This document shows, piece after piece, positions 27,270 to 37,143 of a stretch of 64,000 nt of DNA; the stretch's first letter is position 1; the number at the start of each line of letters is the position of its first letter. The notes under the pieces were generated by a model. The model saw only the letters and a program-made list of their open reading frames with translations, did not search any database and was not told the origin of the DNA. Position numbers and translations under genes: made by a program. The stretch is from Aliikangiella maris (GTDB lineage Bacteria; Pseudomonadota; Gammaproteobacteria; Enterobacterales; Kangiellaceae): the NCBI RefSeq assembly GCF_040719265.1, contig NZ_JBFDAH010000008.1, forward strand, positions 62,001-126,000. Reading direction: 5' to 3'.

Positions 27270-28805
27270 ATGAGTGTTTTTAGTAAAAATACTTTTCAAA
27301 AAGTTAAACCTGAAGCGTTTAATACATCAAATAAAAAAGCAATTCTTGATAAAGAAGGTGCGCGCTCACTTATTACCTTGGTAACGTCATCACACAATGT
27401 CATTGAAGCATTTTGTATTTGGCTATCTAAATACTCCGACTTAAAAACCAAAAAAAATAAGCGGCTTTGTTTACGTGTAGAGTTATCAAAAATGATTTCA
27501 TTATTAGATGAAATTCTTTCTGAAGCGATATCAAATATTTTACATCATGAAGATTTTCAGGCGTTGGAAAGTGCCTGGACTGGTTTGTTTTATTTGGCTG
27601 TGCAAAAGCATCAAAAAGATATTGAAGGTCGCATCAAAATTAAAGTAATCGACCTATCTTGGGCTGAACTATCAAAAGATGTTCATAAAGCTATTGAATT
27701 TGATCAAAGTGAATTTTTCAAAATGATTTACAGCCAAGAGTTTGATATGCCCGGCGGTGAACCATATGGTGTTATTATTGCTAATTATCAGTTGTCACAC
27801 ACACCAAGAAAAAACATTCCTTATAATGATCTCGATACCTTAAAGTTGATTTCGCAAACTGCTGCGGCATCATTTTCTCCTTTTATTGCGTCAGTTAAAC
27901 CTTCATTATTGGGATTAAATGATTTTACCGACCTAGGAAGGCCAATTAATATTTCAGAGCATTTTATGCAGTCCGACTTTGTCAAATGGCGCTCTTTACG
28001 CAGCAGCGATGATGTTCGTTATATCGGTTTAACTTTACCCGAAATATTAATGCGACGTCCTTATCGTCAGTATTATTTTAATAATAAAAATAAATTTCAA
28101 TTTTCAGAGCTGATTCGTCATCCCAAAGATGATTATCTTTGGGGAAATGCTGCCTTTGCATTTGGTTCTGTACTTATTCGCGCGTTCACCAATCATGGTT
28201 GGTTTGCTCAAATCAGAGGTGCGACACGAGGACAATTTGATGGTGGTATTGTCGAATCATTACCCTTTGAATATTTAAAAGTCAGCCGTAATATTCGAGA
28301 AATTACCGCATCGGTCAATGTGAAGATAGGTGATAAAACAGAACATGAATTAAGTCACAATGGGTTTATTTCTCTTTGCCACTTAAAAAATTCTAGTCAT
28401 CATGTTTTTTATAGTAATAATTCAATTCAGGAACCACGTGATTACAATAAACAAATCGCCAATGTCAATGCTCGAATCTCGAGCATGTTGCAGTATATAT
28501 TAAGTGCATCAAGATTTGCCCATTACCTGAAAATCATCTGTCGTAATCGAGTTGGACGATTCGACAGCTCAAATGAATGTCAGTTGTATCTGCAAAACTG
28601 GTTACATGAATACACAACCGCTAGTGACTCAGACTCAATTGATTTAAAAGCACGATACCCGTTAAAAGAAGCCAGTGTTTCAGTTGAAGATGTACCCGGA
28701 CGACCGGGTATGTATTCGTGTATTGCGCATTTGCAGCCGCACTTTCAAATGGACCAAATGGTGTCATCTTTAAAACTTGTAACCGAATTACCAGCGAAAG
28801 CTTAA
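27270..28805 (+). CDS. Second TssC-like sheath protein
   Basis: This 511-aa paralogue of TssC aligns over most of its length (FQALESAWTGLFYL, EFDMPGGEPYGV, FVKWRSLRSSDD, FISLCHLKNSSHHVFYS) but is strongly diverged and has a different N-terminus. The ATG at 27270 is preferred to an in-frame GTG at 27261. It lies between tssC and tagJ. It may be a minor sheath component, a cap or baseplate-adjacent ring, or a regulator of sheath length. Tandem tssC genes are known in some T6SS loci but their division of labour is unclear. Confidence 0.85.
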   Translation: MSVFSKNTFQKVKPEAFNTSNKKAILDKEGARSLITLVTSSHNVIEAFCIWLSKYSDLKTKKNKRLCLRVELSKMISLLDEILSEAISNILHHEDFQALESAWTGLFYLAVQKHQKDIEGRIKIKVIDLSWAELSKDVHKAIEFDQSEFFKMIYSQEFDMPGGEPYGVIIANYQLSHTPRKNIPYNDLDTLKLISQTAAASFSPFIASVKPSLLGLNDFTDLGRPINISEHFMQSDFVKWRSLRSSDDVRYIGLTLPEILMRRPYRQYYFNNKNKFQFSELIRHPKDDYLWGNAAFAFGSVLIRAFTNHGWFAQIRGATRGQFDGGIVESLPFEYLKVSRNIREITASVNVKIGDKTEHELSHNGFISLCHLKNSSHHVFYSNNSIQEPRDYNKQIANVNARISSMLQYILSASRFAHYLKIICRNRVGRFDSSNECQLYLQNWLHEYTTASDSDSIDLKARYPLKEASVSVEDVPGRPGMYSCIAHLQPHFQMDQMVSSLKLVTELPAKA

Positions 28806-28819
28806 AGGAGTAAATACCA

Positions 28820-29602
28820 ATGAACCAAGCACTAGAAAAATTTAAAAATGGAAAATTAATTGAAGCAATATCACTACTTAATGATGCGTTGAAGAAAAAT
28901 CCAACTGACATCGATAGTCGAAGCTTACTGGTTGAAATGCTGTGCTTTAACGGTGAATTTGAACGGGCAGACAAACAACTGGATTTTTTAGCACACCAAA
29001 CACCTGAGCTAGCAATGAATGCTTCATTGCTTAGACTCACTTTAAAAGGTGCGCAAGCCAGAGCTGACTTTTTTGAGCATGGTACTTTACCTGAGTTTTT
29101 CGATAAAAATAGTGAACTGGAACTGCAACTAGCTGCTGTTATTAATTTAAAGGAAAATGATATTGAAAATGCGGTTGAGTCGTTGAAAAAAATAGAGAAA
29201 GAATTACAGCCGATTAATATTAAATATAATGGCCAAGCCGTAGAAGAGTTTCGTGATTTGGATGATGTTGTTGGCCGATTTATCGAAGTGATAGGCGGTA
29301 ATGGCAAATACTATTGGATACACATCAGTCAAATTGAAGAACTAGCTTTTATTGCTCCGGTAGACAGACTCGATATTTTATGGCGACGGGCAGAAATCTT
29401 GTTAAAAAATGGCATGAAAGGCGAAGTTCGCATACCAACTTGCTATATCGGTTCAGATAATGACGCCAGCAAGCTAGCTAAAGTCACTGAGTGGAATGAA
29501 GTCGCACAGAATCTGGTTAGAGGAATTGGTCAACGAACATTTTTAATTGGTAATGAAGCGGTGCCAATTATGGATATGGAAAAAATAGAAGCTGCAGCCT
29601 AA
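28820..29602 (+). CDS. tagJ: T6SS accessory protein TagJ (ImpE)
   Basis: The 260-aa ImpE-family protein has a TPR-like N-terminus (LEKFKNGKLIEAISLLNDAL) and a C-terminal domain containing YWIHISQIEEL and RRAEILLKNG. TagJ (HsiE) binds TssB in some systems and is thought to affect sheath recycling by ClpV. It is 14 nt downstream of the tssC-like gene and 14 nt upstream of tssE. Confidence 0.9.
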   Translation: MNQALEKFKNGKLIEAISLLNDALKKNPTDIDSRSLLVEMLCFNGEFERADKQLDFLAHQTPELAMNASLLRLTLKGAQARADFFEHGTLPEFFDKNSELELQLAAVINLKENDIENAVESLKKIEKELQPINIKYNGQAVEEFRDLDDVVGRFIEVIGGNGKYYWIHISQIEELAFIAPVDRLDILWRRAEILLKNGMKGEVRIPTCYIGSDNDASKLAKVTEWNEVAQNLVRGIGQRTFLIGNEAVPIMDMEKIEAAA

Positions 29603-29616
29603 GCAGAGAAAATCTC

Positions 29617-30093
29617 ATGGAATCTACCGATTTACTTTCGATCATTGATAAGCTCATTGACCATGAGCCAGATAAAAAAGCTGAAAGAAAAAAGAGTCAG
29701 TATGAAGTTTTTTTACAAATTAAATCGGGTATTCGCCGCGATTTGGAAAACTTACTCAATGCTAAAGTGGATTGGAATATTTTGCCTGAAAACTGTTTCC
29801 ACTTAGAAAAGTCACTGGTGAACTATGGACTACCTGACTTCACCAGCATTAACTTGGCAGCTAAAGAATATCGTGAGCAATTTATTAGAATTATTGAATC
29901 AGCTATCGGTCGATTTGAAACTCGATTTGCGCGAGTTGAAGTGATTTTAAGTGAGGATCCTGATGATGTGGATCGTAATCTTCACTTTACTATTCGAGCA
30001 GTACTCAAGGGTGATATGTCTTCGGAAGTGATCTCCTTTAATACAAGAGTTGAGCCAATCAACAGAAAAGTTTATCTGGAAGATTATTCATGA
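29617..30093 (+). CDS. tssE: T6SS baseplate protein TssE
   Basis: The 158-aa gp25-like protein has the family features IKSGIRRDLENLLNAK and YGLPDF. It forms part of the baseplate wedge and starts sheath assembly. Its stop overlaps the tssF start (ATGA). Confidence 0.95.
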   Translation: MESTDLLSIIDKLIDHEPDKKAERKKSQYEVFLQIKSGIRRDLENLLNAKVDWNILPENCFHLEKSLVNYGLPDFTSINLAAKEYREQFIRIIESAIGRFETRFARVEVILSEDPDDVDRNLHFTIRAVLKGDMSSEVISFNTRVEPINRKVYLEDYS

Positions 30094-31913
30094 ATGATGA
30101 ATTATTAAATTACTATAACAAAGAATTGGCATACCTGCGTCAACAAGGGGCTGAATTTGCGGAAAAGCACCCTAAAATAGCTGGGCGACTAAAAATGGAT
30201 CAAGATAATATAGAAGATCCGCATGTTTCCAGATTACTTGAAGGTGTAGCATTTCTTACTGCAAAAATCAGACACAAACTGGATGATTGTTTTCCAGAGC
30301 TGACCGATGCGCTACTTAATACAATTTATCCCGATTACCAAGCACCTATTCCTGCCATCAGTATTGTTCAATTTTTACCTACAGATAGTTTGGAATCGGC
30401 TTTTACATTACCTAAAGGTAGTGAAATTGAGAACGTGAATAATTATGATCACAACTGTAGCTTTCAAACCGCTTATGAACTGAATGTTTATCCTTATCAA
30501 GTGGTTGAAGTCAATATGAGTGGTACACCATTCGATGCCCCCTCGTTTGATTTTTCGCATAAAGCGAAGTCTGTTATTAAAATTAATTTACAAAGCTGTT
30601 ATTGGAGCGATGCATTTAATCAAATCAAACCTGCTGACTTTGATTGCTTTTTATCAGGCGCAGGACAAATTCCCTTTAAACTATTTGAATTGATCTTTAA
30701 TAATCTTACTGGTATAGCGCTAGCAGATCCCACCGATTACAAAACTGCAAAGTCTATCCCTTTAGAAAATTTAAAGTTTAAAGGGCTGGAAAATAATGAA
30801 GGCGTAATTCCTTATAAAAACAAATCTTTTAGCGGATCTCGGTTAATTGCAGAATACTTTACTTGCCCCGAAAAATTTTTATTTTTTAAAATTACAGGAA
30901 TGCAAGAACTTTGGCATGATATTAATACAAATGCAACGCTGTATTTGTACTTTGACATTGGTGACGAAGAACTGGAAAGACATGTAACAACCAGCAACTT
31001 TTCCTATGCCTGTACGCCAATTGTTAATCAATATGAGATTCGAACCGATCCGATTCAATTGGATCGGTATCAGCAAGAAGTCAAAATTCATCCTTATATT
31101 GGTGAGACTGAGCGAGCAGAAGTACTGAGCATAAAACGAGTAACGCTGGTTTCACAAGACGGCGATGAAATTGAAGTTAAGCCGTTTTATCAGACTAATT
31201 ATCCTCAGCAAATGGATGAAAAAAATTATTACTGGCATCTTCGCCGTGAAATGCTTGAAGAAAAAGGCGACAGTATTAAAGATGGGTTTGAAACCTATTT
31301 GTCAATTGTTGATATGAATTTTGAAAATCAGGAGTTTGATAAAGGCTGGGTACTCAATGTCGATGCAATCTGCTCAAATCGAAATCAACCAGCGGCCTTA
31401 CCATTTTCACCGGGTGAACCCAAAATGCAACTGGTTGAGTCATTCTCAGAACTACTAACTGTTGAATGTAAAACACCATTAAGTAAAACCTTGCGTGTTC
31501 CACTGCATGAAAAAACACGCTGGCAACTGGTATCACATTTAACATTACAAAATTTTAGTGGTGAACAAGGCTTAGAGACATTACGTCGTACTCTAGCACT
31601 CTATGACTTCAGGCGTTCACCCGACTCAAGAAACTTTATTGACGGTATTACCGGCTTAAAAATCGAACCTAAATCTGCACGAATTTTAGTGCAGGGGATT
31701 CGAGCCATAGCGCTGGGTAATTTAATTACTATTGAGTTTAAAGAAAATTCTTACGCTGGTAATGGTGTATTTTTGTTTGCCAAAGTACTTGAAAGATTTT
31801 TTTCACAGTACACGGCTATTAATTCATTTATTCAATTACAAATTAAAATATATGACCGCATGGCACCACTGTATACTGGGTTGCCCATGACTGGTAATCG
31901 AACACTACTATGA
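30090..31913 (+). CDS. tssF: T6SS baseplate protein TssF
   Basis: The 607-aa protein starts with the conserved LLNYYNKELAYLRQQGAEFA and retains motifs HPKIAGRL, DDCFPELTDALL and YPDYQAPIP. It builds the baseplate wedge with TssE, TssG and TssK. It overlaps both neighbours by 4 nt. Confidence 0.97.
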   Translation: MNDELLNYYNKELAYLRQQGAEFAEKHPKIAGRLKMDQDNIEDPHVSRLLEGVAFLTAKIRHKLDDCFPELTDALLNTIYPDYQAPIPAISIVQFLPTDSLESAFTLPKGSEIENVNNYDHNCSFQTAYELNVYPYQVVEVNMSGTPFDAPSFDFSHKAKSVIKINLQSCYWSDAFNQIKPADFDCFLSGAGQIPFKLFELIFNNLTGIALADPTDYKTAKSIPLENLKFKGLENNEGVIPYKNKSFSGSRLIAEYFTCPEKFLFFKITGMQELWHDINTNATLYLYFDIGDEELERHVTTSNFSYACTPIVNQYEIRTDPIQLDRYQQEVKIHPYIGETERAEVLSIKRVTLVSQDGDEIEVKPFYQTNYPQQMDEKNYYWHLRREMLEEKGDSIKDGFETYLSIVDMNFENQEFDKGWVLNVDAICSNRNQPAALPFSPGEPKMQLVESFSELLTVECKTPLSKTLRVPLHEKTRWQLVSHLTLQNFSGEQGLETLRRTLALYDFRRSPDSRNFIDGITGLKIEPKSARILVQGIRAIALGNLITIEFKENSYAGNGVFLFAKVLERFFSQYTAINSFIQLQIKIYDRMAPLYTGLPMTGNRTLL

Positions 31914-32914
31914 GTTTACAGGCATTATTAAATAATCCACATGAGTTTGATTTTTTTCAAGCGGTGTATATATTGGAACGCGAAAAAGAGCTTTCCATGC
32001 CAATTATTACCCATGAAAATATGACCAAAATCGGATTTGATGGACCATTAAATAAAGAATCGCTAACGTTTAAGGTTGATCCAAGTTTAGGATTTAATGG
32101 CTTATCAGTGTGTAAAATCCACCGTGAAATAAAAGACGATAAGCCACAAAAATGGCAGGTTGTGGTTGCTTTTTTAGGGCTTATTGGTACAAATGGAGTA
32201 TTACCACAGCACTATACCGAACTTGTACTGCAACGTTTAAAAGCAAGAGATTTAGCCTTAGTTGATTTCTTAAACCTGTTTAATCATCGCTTGATCTCGT
32301 TATTTTACCGTGCTTGGGAAAAATACCGTGTGCCGATTCAATATGGTAGAGCGGGGCGAGTTGGGCAAAGAGATACGTTTACTCAATGTATTGACAGTTT
32401 AACCGGTAACCTCGCAGAAGAGTCGGTATTTAATTACTATGCCGGCTTTTTTGCCAAACATGTGCGTAATGCGACGTCATTAGAATCGATGTTAAGTGAT
32501 TTTTTGGCAGCACCAGTAGCGATAGAACAGTTTTGTGGTGAGTGGCTGACAATCGATCCTCAAGAGCAAACTTCACTAAAAGCTAACAGTGAATTTGCCT
32601 GTCTAGGTGTTGGTACTATTCTTGGACAGCAATATTGGAGCGTACAAAACAAAATTGAAATTAAAATCGGTCCATTGACGTATCAACAATACAAAAATTT
32701 ATTGCCTGGTGAGACATTGTCGAATGTTTTGATTCGTTTGATCAAGCAATATATCAATGATGGAATCAAGGTGTCGATTCAGCTTTGGATGAATCAACAA
32801 GATATGAAATTTACACAGTTTGGCAGCAAAAATGCTTGTCTGGGACAATTAACCTGGATGTCTCATTTGAAACCTGCCATTGATAAACCCGAATACATTT
32901 CTTTTGAATGTTAA
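31910..32914 (+). CDS. tssG: T6SS baseplate protein TssG
   Basis: The 334-aa protein has family motifs FDFFQAVYILER, FLGLIGTNGVLPQHYTE and FNHRLISLFYRAWEKYR. It is the wedge partner of TssF and translation is coupled through an ATGA overlap. Confidence 0.96.
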   Translation: MSLQALLNNPHEFDFFQAVYILEREKELSMPIITHENMTKIGFDGPLNKESLTFKVDPSLGFNGLSVCKIHREIKDDKPQKWQVVVAFLGLIGTNGVLPQHYTELVLQRLKARDLALVDFLNLFNHRLISLFYRAWEKYRVPIQYGRAGRVGQRDTFTQCIDSLTGNLAEESVFNYYAGFFAKHVRNATSLESMLSDFLAAPVAIEQFCGEWLTIDPQEQTSLKANSEFACLGVGTILGQQYWSVQNKIEIKIGPLTYQQYKNLLPGETLSNVLIRLIKQYINDGIKVSIQLWMNQQDMKFTQFGSKNACLGQLTWMSHLKPAIDKPEYISFEC

Positions 32915-32960
32915 TTAATTAAACAGAGCCTGGCGCTCCACAATTAAAAAAGGAATTAAG

Positions 32961-35597
32961 ATGTCAAATAATAGTCTTAAAATGCTTGTAGGAAAGAATA
33001 ATGATTTCTGCAAAAGAAAATTAGAAGCTGCGGCTGGTTTGTGTCACTCCAGAACACATCACCATGTTGAAGTTGAGCATTGGCTTTTAAAAATTCTTGA
33101 AGAACCAGCGTCAGACATAAATGTAATTTTGGGACATTTTGGTATTGAAACTCAAGGCGTTATTAACGATATCAATCGTTATTGCGAGAAGTTACGCACG
33201 GGTAATATTCATCCGCCTTCATTTTCACCTTATCTAGTCGAAGCTTTAAATAAAGCTTGGAGCGTTGCATCGTTAGACTTTTCTGAACCGGAAATCCGCT
33301 CTGGATTTATCTTGATGGCAATTTTGGTCGATGATAGTTTTGCGTCAATGACCAGAGACTTTTCGCCAAAGTTTGAGCGTATTAATTTAGCTGAATTGAA
33401 AGCAAATTTTTCTTCGATAGTTCGTGGAAGTTGTGAACAAACCAATGAACAAAATGAGCAAGATACTCAACAAAAAAATCAAGTTAAAGCGAGTAGTAAA
33501 ACACCTGCATTAGATCAATATACGATTAACCTCACTGCAAAAGCAAAAGAAGGAAAAATAGATCCAGTCATTGGCAGAGATAATGAAATACGACAAATTA
33601 TCGATATTTTAACACGTCGTCGTCAAAACAATCCGATTTTAACGGGTGAAGCTGGGGTTGGAAAAACAGCTGTCGTCGAAGGTTTTGCACTAAAACTAGC
33701 AGAAGGACAAGTGCCTCCCAGTTTGCAAAATATTACCTTAAGAGTGCTTGACTTAGGATTATTGCAAGCTGGCGCGGGTGTCAAAGGTGAGTTTGAAAAC
33801 CGACTTAAAGATGTGATTAAAGAAGTTCAGTCTTCAGCACAACCTATCGTGCTTTTTATTGATGAAGCGCATACCATGATAGGTGCTGGCGGACAAGCGG
33901 GTCAGGGCGATGCAGCTAATCTACTAAAGCCGGCTTTGGCTCGAGGCGAGTTGAGAACTATTGCTGCAACTACCTGGGCAGAATATAAGAAATATTTTGA
34001 AAAAGATGCTGCTTTAGCAAGACGGTTTCAAGTTGTTAAAATTGAAGAACCAAGTGAAGAAAAAGCAATTCAAATGTTACGTGGTTTAGCCAAAACTATG
34101 GCAAAACATCACCAAATAGATATTTTAAACGAAGCAATTGAAGACGCCGTAAGACTCTCTAGTCGTTACATTTCTGGCCGACAATTACCTGATAAAGCAA
34201 TTGGTCTGTTAGATACTGCCTGTGCCAGAGTTCAACTTAGTCAATCAGGCGTGCCAGGTAAAATAGAAGATATTAAATTTCAAATTTTTAAGAATAATAC
34301 AGAAAAAGAAATTCTTACTCGAGAAAATGCTGGTAATGGCAAGCATAATGAAGCTTTGCAAAGACTCGAAGAAGAACTCACTCAGTTTAATGAAAAGTTG
34401 AATATACTAGAAGCTCATCAAAAACAAGAGCTTGATTTGGTCAATGAAATTAAACAAAAAAAATCTCAACTTGATGAAGTGATTGCTGCTAAAACTGACG
34501 AGTCTGCAATTGATATCATTGGTCAGGAAATTGAAAAACTACAAGAAAATCTAAAAATACTGCAAGCCAATCAACCGATGGTTTTTGAATGCGTTGATGG
34601 ACAAGTCATTGCCGAAGTTGTTGCTGACTGGACTGGTATTCCTGTTGGTCGAATGCAGTCAGATGAAGTAAAAAACATTCTCGATTTGCAACAAAAAATG
34701 GAAGAGCGAGTGGTTGGTCAATCACACGGATTAGCTGCGATTACCAAAACGGTACAAACCTCGCGTGCCAAATTAACCGATCCAAAGCGGCCCATTGGTG
34801 TTTTTATGCTGGCAGGTCCTAGCGGTGTTGGTAAAACCGAAACCGCACTGTCGTTAGCTGAACAGGTATATGGCAGCGAGCAAAACCTGACAGTGATTAA
34901 CATGTCAGAGTTTAAAGAAGAACATAAAGTTTCACTTTTAATGGGCTCTCCTCCCGGGTACGTTGGTTATGGCGAAGGTGGCGTGTTGACTGAGGCGGTC
35001 CGTCGCAAACCTTATAGCGTTGTATTGCTAGATGAAATGGAAAAAGCACATCCTGGCGTGCAAGATATTTTTTATCAGGTGTTTGATAAAGGCACGATAA
35101 AAGATGGTGAAGGACGCGATATTGATTTTAAAAATACAACGATCATCATGACTTCAAATGCGGGTACAGATACCATCATGAAACTAGCTGATGATCCTGA
35201 AACCATGCCGGATGCTGAAGGAATGGCTACTGCAATTCGAGGTGATTTACTACAAATATTTAAGCCAGCATTTTTAGGCCGTATTCAAGTAATTCCGTAT
35301 TTTCCTTTGGGAGATGAGATTTTGAAGAAAATTACTCATATCCAATTGGCTAAAGTGGCACAGCGTGTCACCGATAATTATGCGGCGACAATAGACTTTG
35401 ATAATAGCGTGATTGATAATATAGTGATGCGCTGCACCGAAGTTGATTCGGGTGCCAGAAATATTCATCACATTATTACTAACACGATCTTGCCAGAGTT
35501 ATCGTTAATATTTTTAAATAATATGCTCGATGAAAAAGAGATGAAAAATATTAATGTCACGGTAGAATATGATCAGTTTAAGTATGAATTTGTTTGA
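32961..35597 (+). CDS. clpV: T6SS sheath-recycling ATPase ClpV (TssH)
   Basis: The 878-aa AAA+ unfoldase has an N-terminal Clp repeat domain, first Walker A GEAGVGKTA (about residue 230), a coiled-coil middle domain with a Lys/Glu-rich stretch (about 440-535), and second Walker A GPSGVGKTE (about 618) with MGSPPGYVGYGEGG. It extracts TssC from contracted sheaths. It ends the core operon; a gap of about 940 bp follows. Confidence 0.97.
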   Translation: MSNNSLKMLVGKNNDFCKRKLEAAAGLCHSRTHHHVEVEHWLLKILEEPASDINVILGHFGIETQGVINDINRYCEKLRTGNIHPPSFSPYLVEALNKAWSVASLDFSEPEIRSGFILMAILVDDSFASMTRDFSPKFERINLAELKANFSSIVRGSCEQTNEQNEQDTQQKNQVKASSKTPALDQYTINLTAKAKEGKIDPVIGRDNEIRQIIDILTRRRQNNPILTGEAGVGKTAVVEGFALKLAEGQVPPSLQNITLRVLDLGLLQAGAGVKGEFENRLKDVIKEVQSSAQPIVLFIDEAHTMIGAGGQAGQGDAANLLKPALARGELRTIAATTWAEYKKYFEKDAALARRFQVVKIEEPSEEKAIQMLRGLAKTMAKHHQIDILNEAIEDAVRLSSRYISGRQLPDKAIGLLDTACARVQLSQSGVPGKIEDIKFQIFKNNTEKEILTRENAGNGKHNEALQRLEEELTQFNEKLNILEAHQKQELDLVNEIKQKKSQLDEVIAAKTDESAIDIIGQEIEKLQENLKILQANQPMVFECVDGQVIAEVVADWTGIPVGRMQSDEVKNILDLQQKMEERVVGQSHGLAAITKTVQTSRAKLTDPKRPIGVFMLAGPSGVGKTETALSLAEQVYGSEQNLTVINMSEFKEEHKVSLLMGSPPGYVGYGEGGVLTEAVRRKPYSVVLLDEMEKAHPGVQDIFYQVFDKGTIKDGEGRDIDFKNTTIIMTSNAGTDTIMKLADDPETMPDAEGMATAIRGDLLQIFKPAFLGRIQVIPYFPLGDEILKKITHIQLAKVAQRVTDNYAATIDFDNSVIDNIVMRCTEVDSGARNIHHIITNTILPELSLIFLNNMLDEKEMKNINVTVEYDQFKYEFV

Positions 35598-36539
35598 TGC
35601 CATTTAGTGGGTAAAATTAAATTTTATTTAGATTTAGAATAACTGAAAAATATAAAAGTACTTGGAGTGAGGAGGCTAAAAATCTTTATTTTTTATGTCA
35701 TGAATAATGCGTATATTAATTGACTAAAGGCTATCGATTAATTGGCTTTTTTGCTGCTGAGATTTAAATTAAATAGTAAATGAATCGGTTTATTTTACGT
35801 TTGTTCCATTGATTGTCCCATAACACAGATTAATTTTTAAAAAATGATAAATGCATCAAATTTTTAAACAAAAAAAACATTTTAAAAGTTAATTGATTGA
35901 GTTGAAAAAATGTACGTGTTAGGATCTCGGACCAGTAGAACATAACACATTATTGATAAGGAAAACGATAAGGAACGTTAAATTTAAATATTCTGGCTTA
36001 TGAAAAGTAACTTCTAATTAGTCGAATTTATAATGGCAGGGAATGTAAAGTGTTGATGTTACTCCCTCCATTGAATAACAAGAAATCGATTCATCTGGTT
36101 TCAACTACTAATTAGCTGCTTTAAGTCGTTATAGTGATACGTATTCAAATTGAAATGTAAAATTAATTTGACTATCGAATTATGGTTTAACTACTGAATT
36201 ATGATTTATCTATCGAATGATATAATTCTCCTGATCGTTTTAATAAAAACTTAATTAGTGTTTGCTAATAAGCGTTTAAAAATTAAACAAAAGTGACTGA
36301 TTACAAAAGTGGCTAATTGATTTATCAGTAATCCTGTTAACCGTTAGTCACTTTTAAAAGCATTGTTTGTATTGGTATATTCAATAGCAGTGAAATTGCC
36401 GATACTTCAATAAACACATACTACGCAATGTGCCAAAAGGGACTTAACTCTTGAGGTCATAGTAGTAAATCTTAATTGCTGTTGATGCGGTAGTATTGAT
36501 AGCAGGAAAATTTGAAAATGCAAAAAGGAGTATACTTCT
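35598..36539 (+). promoter_or_regulatory. Long leader/promoter region upstream of hcp
   Basis: This AT-rich region has no credible gene. It contains the inverted repeat AAAAGTGACT...AGTCACTTTT (36289-36298 with 36346-36355), and inside it GATTAC pairs with GTAATC, so a nested stem-loop of about 67 nt can form. A strong ribosome-binding site AAAAGGAG lies 9 nt before the hcp ATG. The length suggests that hcp has its own promoter and perhaps a structured 5' UTR. No sigma54 site with correct spacing was found. Confidence 0.45.
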
Positions 36540-37046
36540 ATGAGTACTGAACAAGCTAGTGTCTATTTAAGAATTGACGGTGGTAATGTTAAAGGTGATG
36601 TTACTGCATCTAACTATAAAGATATGATTGCTGTAAATTCATTCAGCTTTAGCGCACATCGTGAAATCAATGCGCTGACTGGTGTAATGCAAGAGCGTAC
36701 AGCTAAAGCGGCTTACCTTGACGAAATCCGTTTCCAAAAATCTTCAGATTGTTCTTCAACTGAACTGTTGAAAAAAGCAACTGTTGGTAAAGCATGTAAA
36801 TTTGAATTCTTCTTCACAACTCAAGCTGAAGACGGAATCAAAGAAATTGCTAAAATCGAGTTAAACGATGCGATGATCAGCAGTGTTAACATGGAAACTA
36901 GTAACGGTGGCGATGCGCGTTTATTTGAATCATTCAGCGTAAGTTATACTGAATTCACTATGACTCACACTCAATATGACGACAAAAACGTTGCTAAAGC
37001 GCCTCTACGTTTCAGCTACAGTGGCGTTAAAGGTGAAGCAGCTTAA
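36540..37046 (+). CDS. hcp: T6SS tube protein Hcp (TssD)
   Basis: The 168-aa protein fits the Hcp1 family: VYLRIDGGNVKGDVT at the start, FSFSAHREI, and a C-terminal TEFTMTHTQYD segment. It stacks as hexameric rings to form the tube expelled by sheath contraction and can carry small effectors. Codon use and the strong ribosome-binding site suggest high expression. A perfect terminator follows. Confidence 0.96.
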   Translation: MSTEQASVYLRIDGGNVKGDVTASNYKDMIAVNSFSFSAHREINALTGVMQERTAKAAYLDEIRFQKSSDCSSTELLKKATVGKACKFEFFFTTQAEDGIKEIAKIELNDAMISSVNMETSNGGDARLFESFSVSYTEFTMTHTQYDDKNVAKAPLRFSYSGVKGEAA

Positions 37047-37063
37047 TTTTAAGCTTCAACCAC

Positions 37064-37096
37064 AAAGAATGGGTAAATCTTTACCCATTCTTTTTC
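37064..37096 (+). terminator. Terminator after hcp
   Basis: AAAGAATGGGTAAA-TC-TTTACCCATTCTTT is a 14-bp perfect stem followed by TTC and A/T-rich sequence, 17 nt after the hcp stop. It should make most hcp transcripts monocistronic, with partial read-through into vgrG. Confidence 0.8.
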
Positions 37097-37143
37097 TAAT
37101 TCTGACAATATCATGATTAATTTCTTTATCTAAGAGAAAATGT

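Noticed and set aside
28621..29307. 228-aa minus-strand frame antisense to tagJ
   Set aside because: Ser/Phe/Ile-rich low-complexity translation typical of antisense shadow; the plus-strand tagJ is clearly coding.
35743..35754. TGGC...TTGC as a sigma54 promoter upstream of hcp
   Set aside because: The GG-to-GC spacing is three bases too short for sigma54 recognition.
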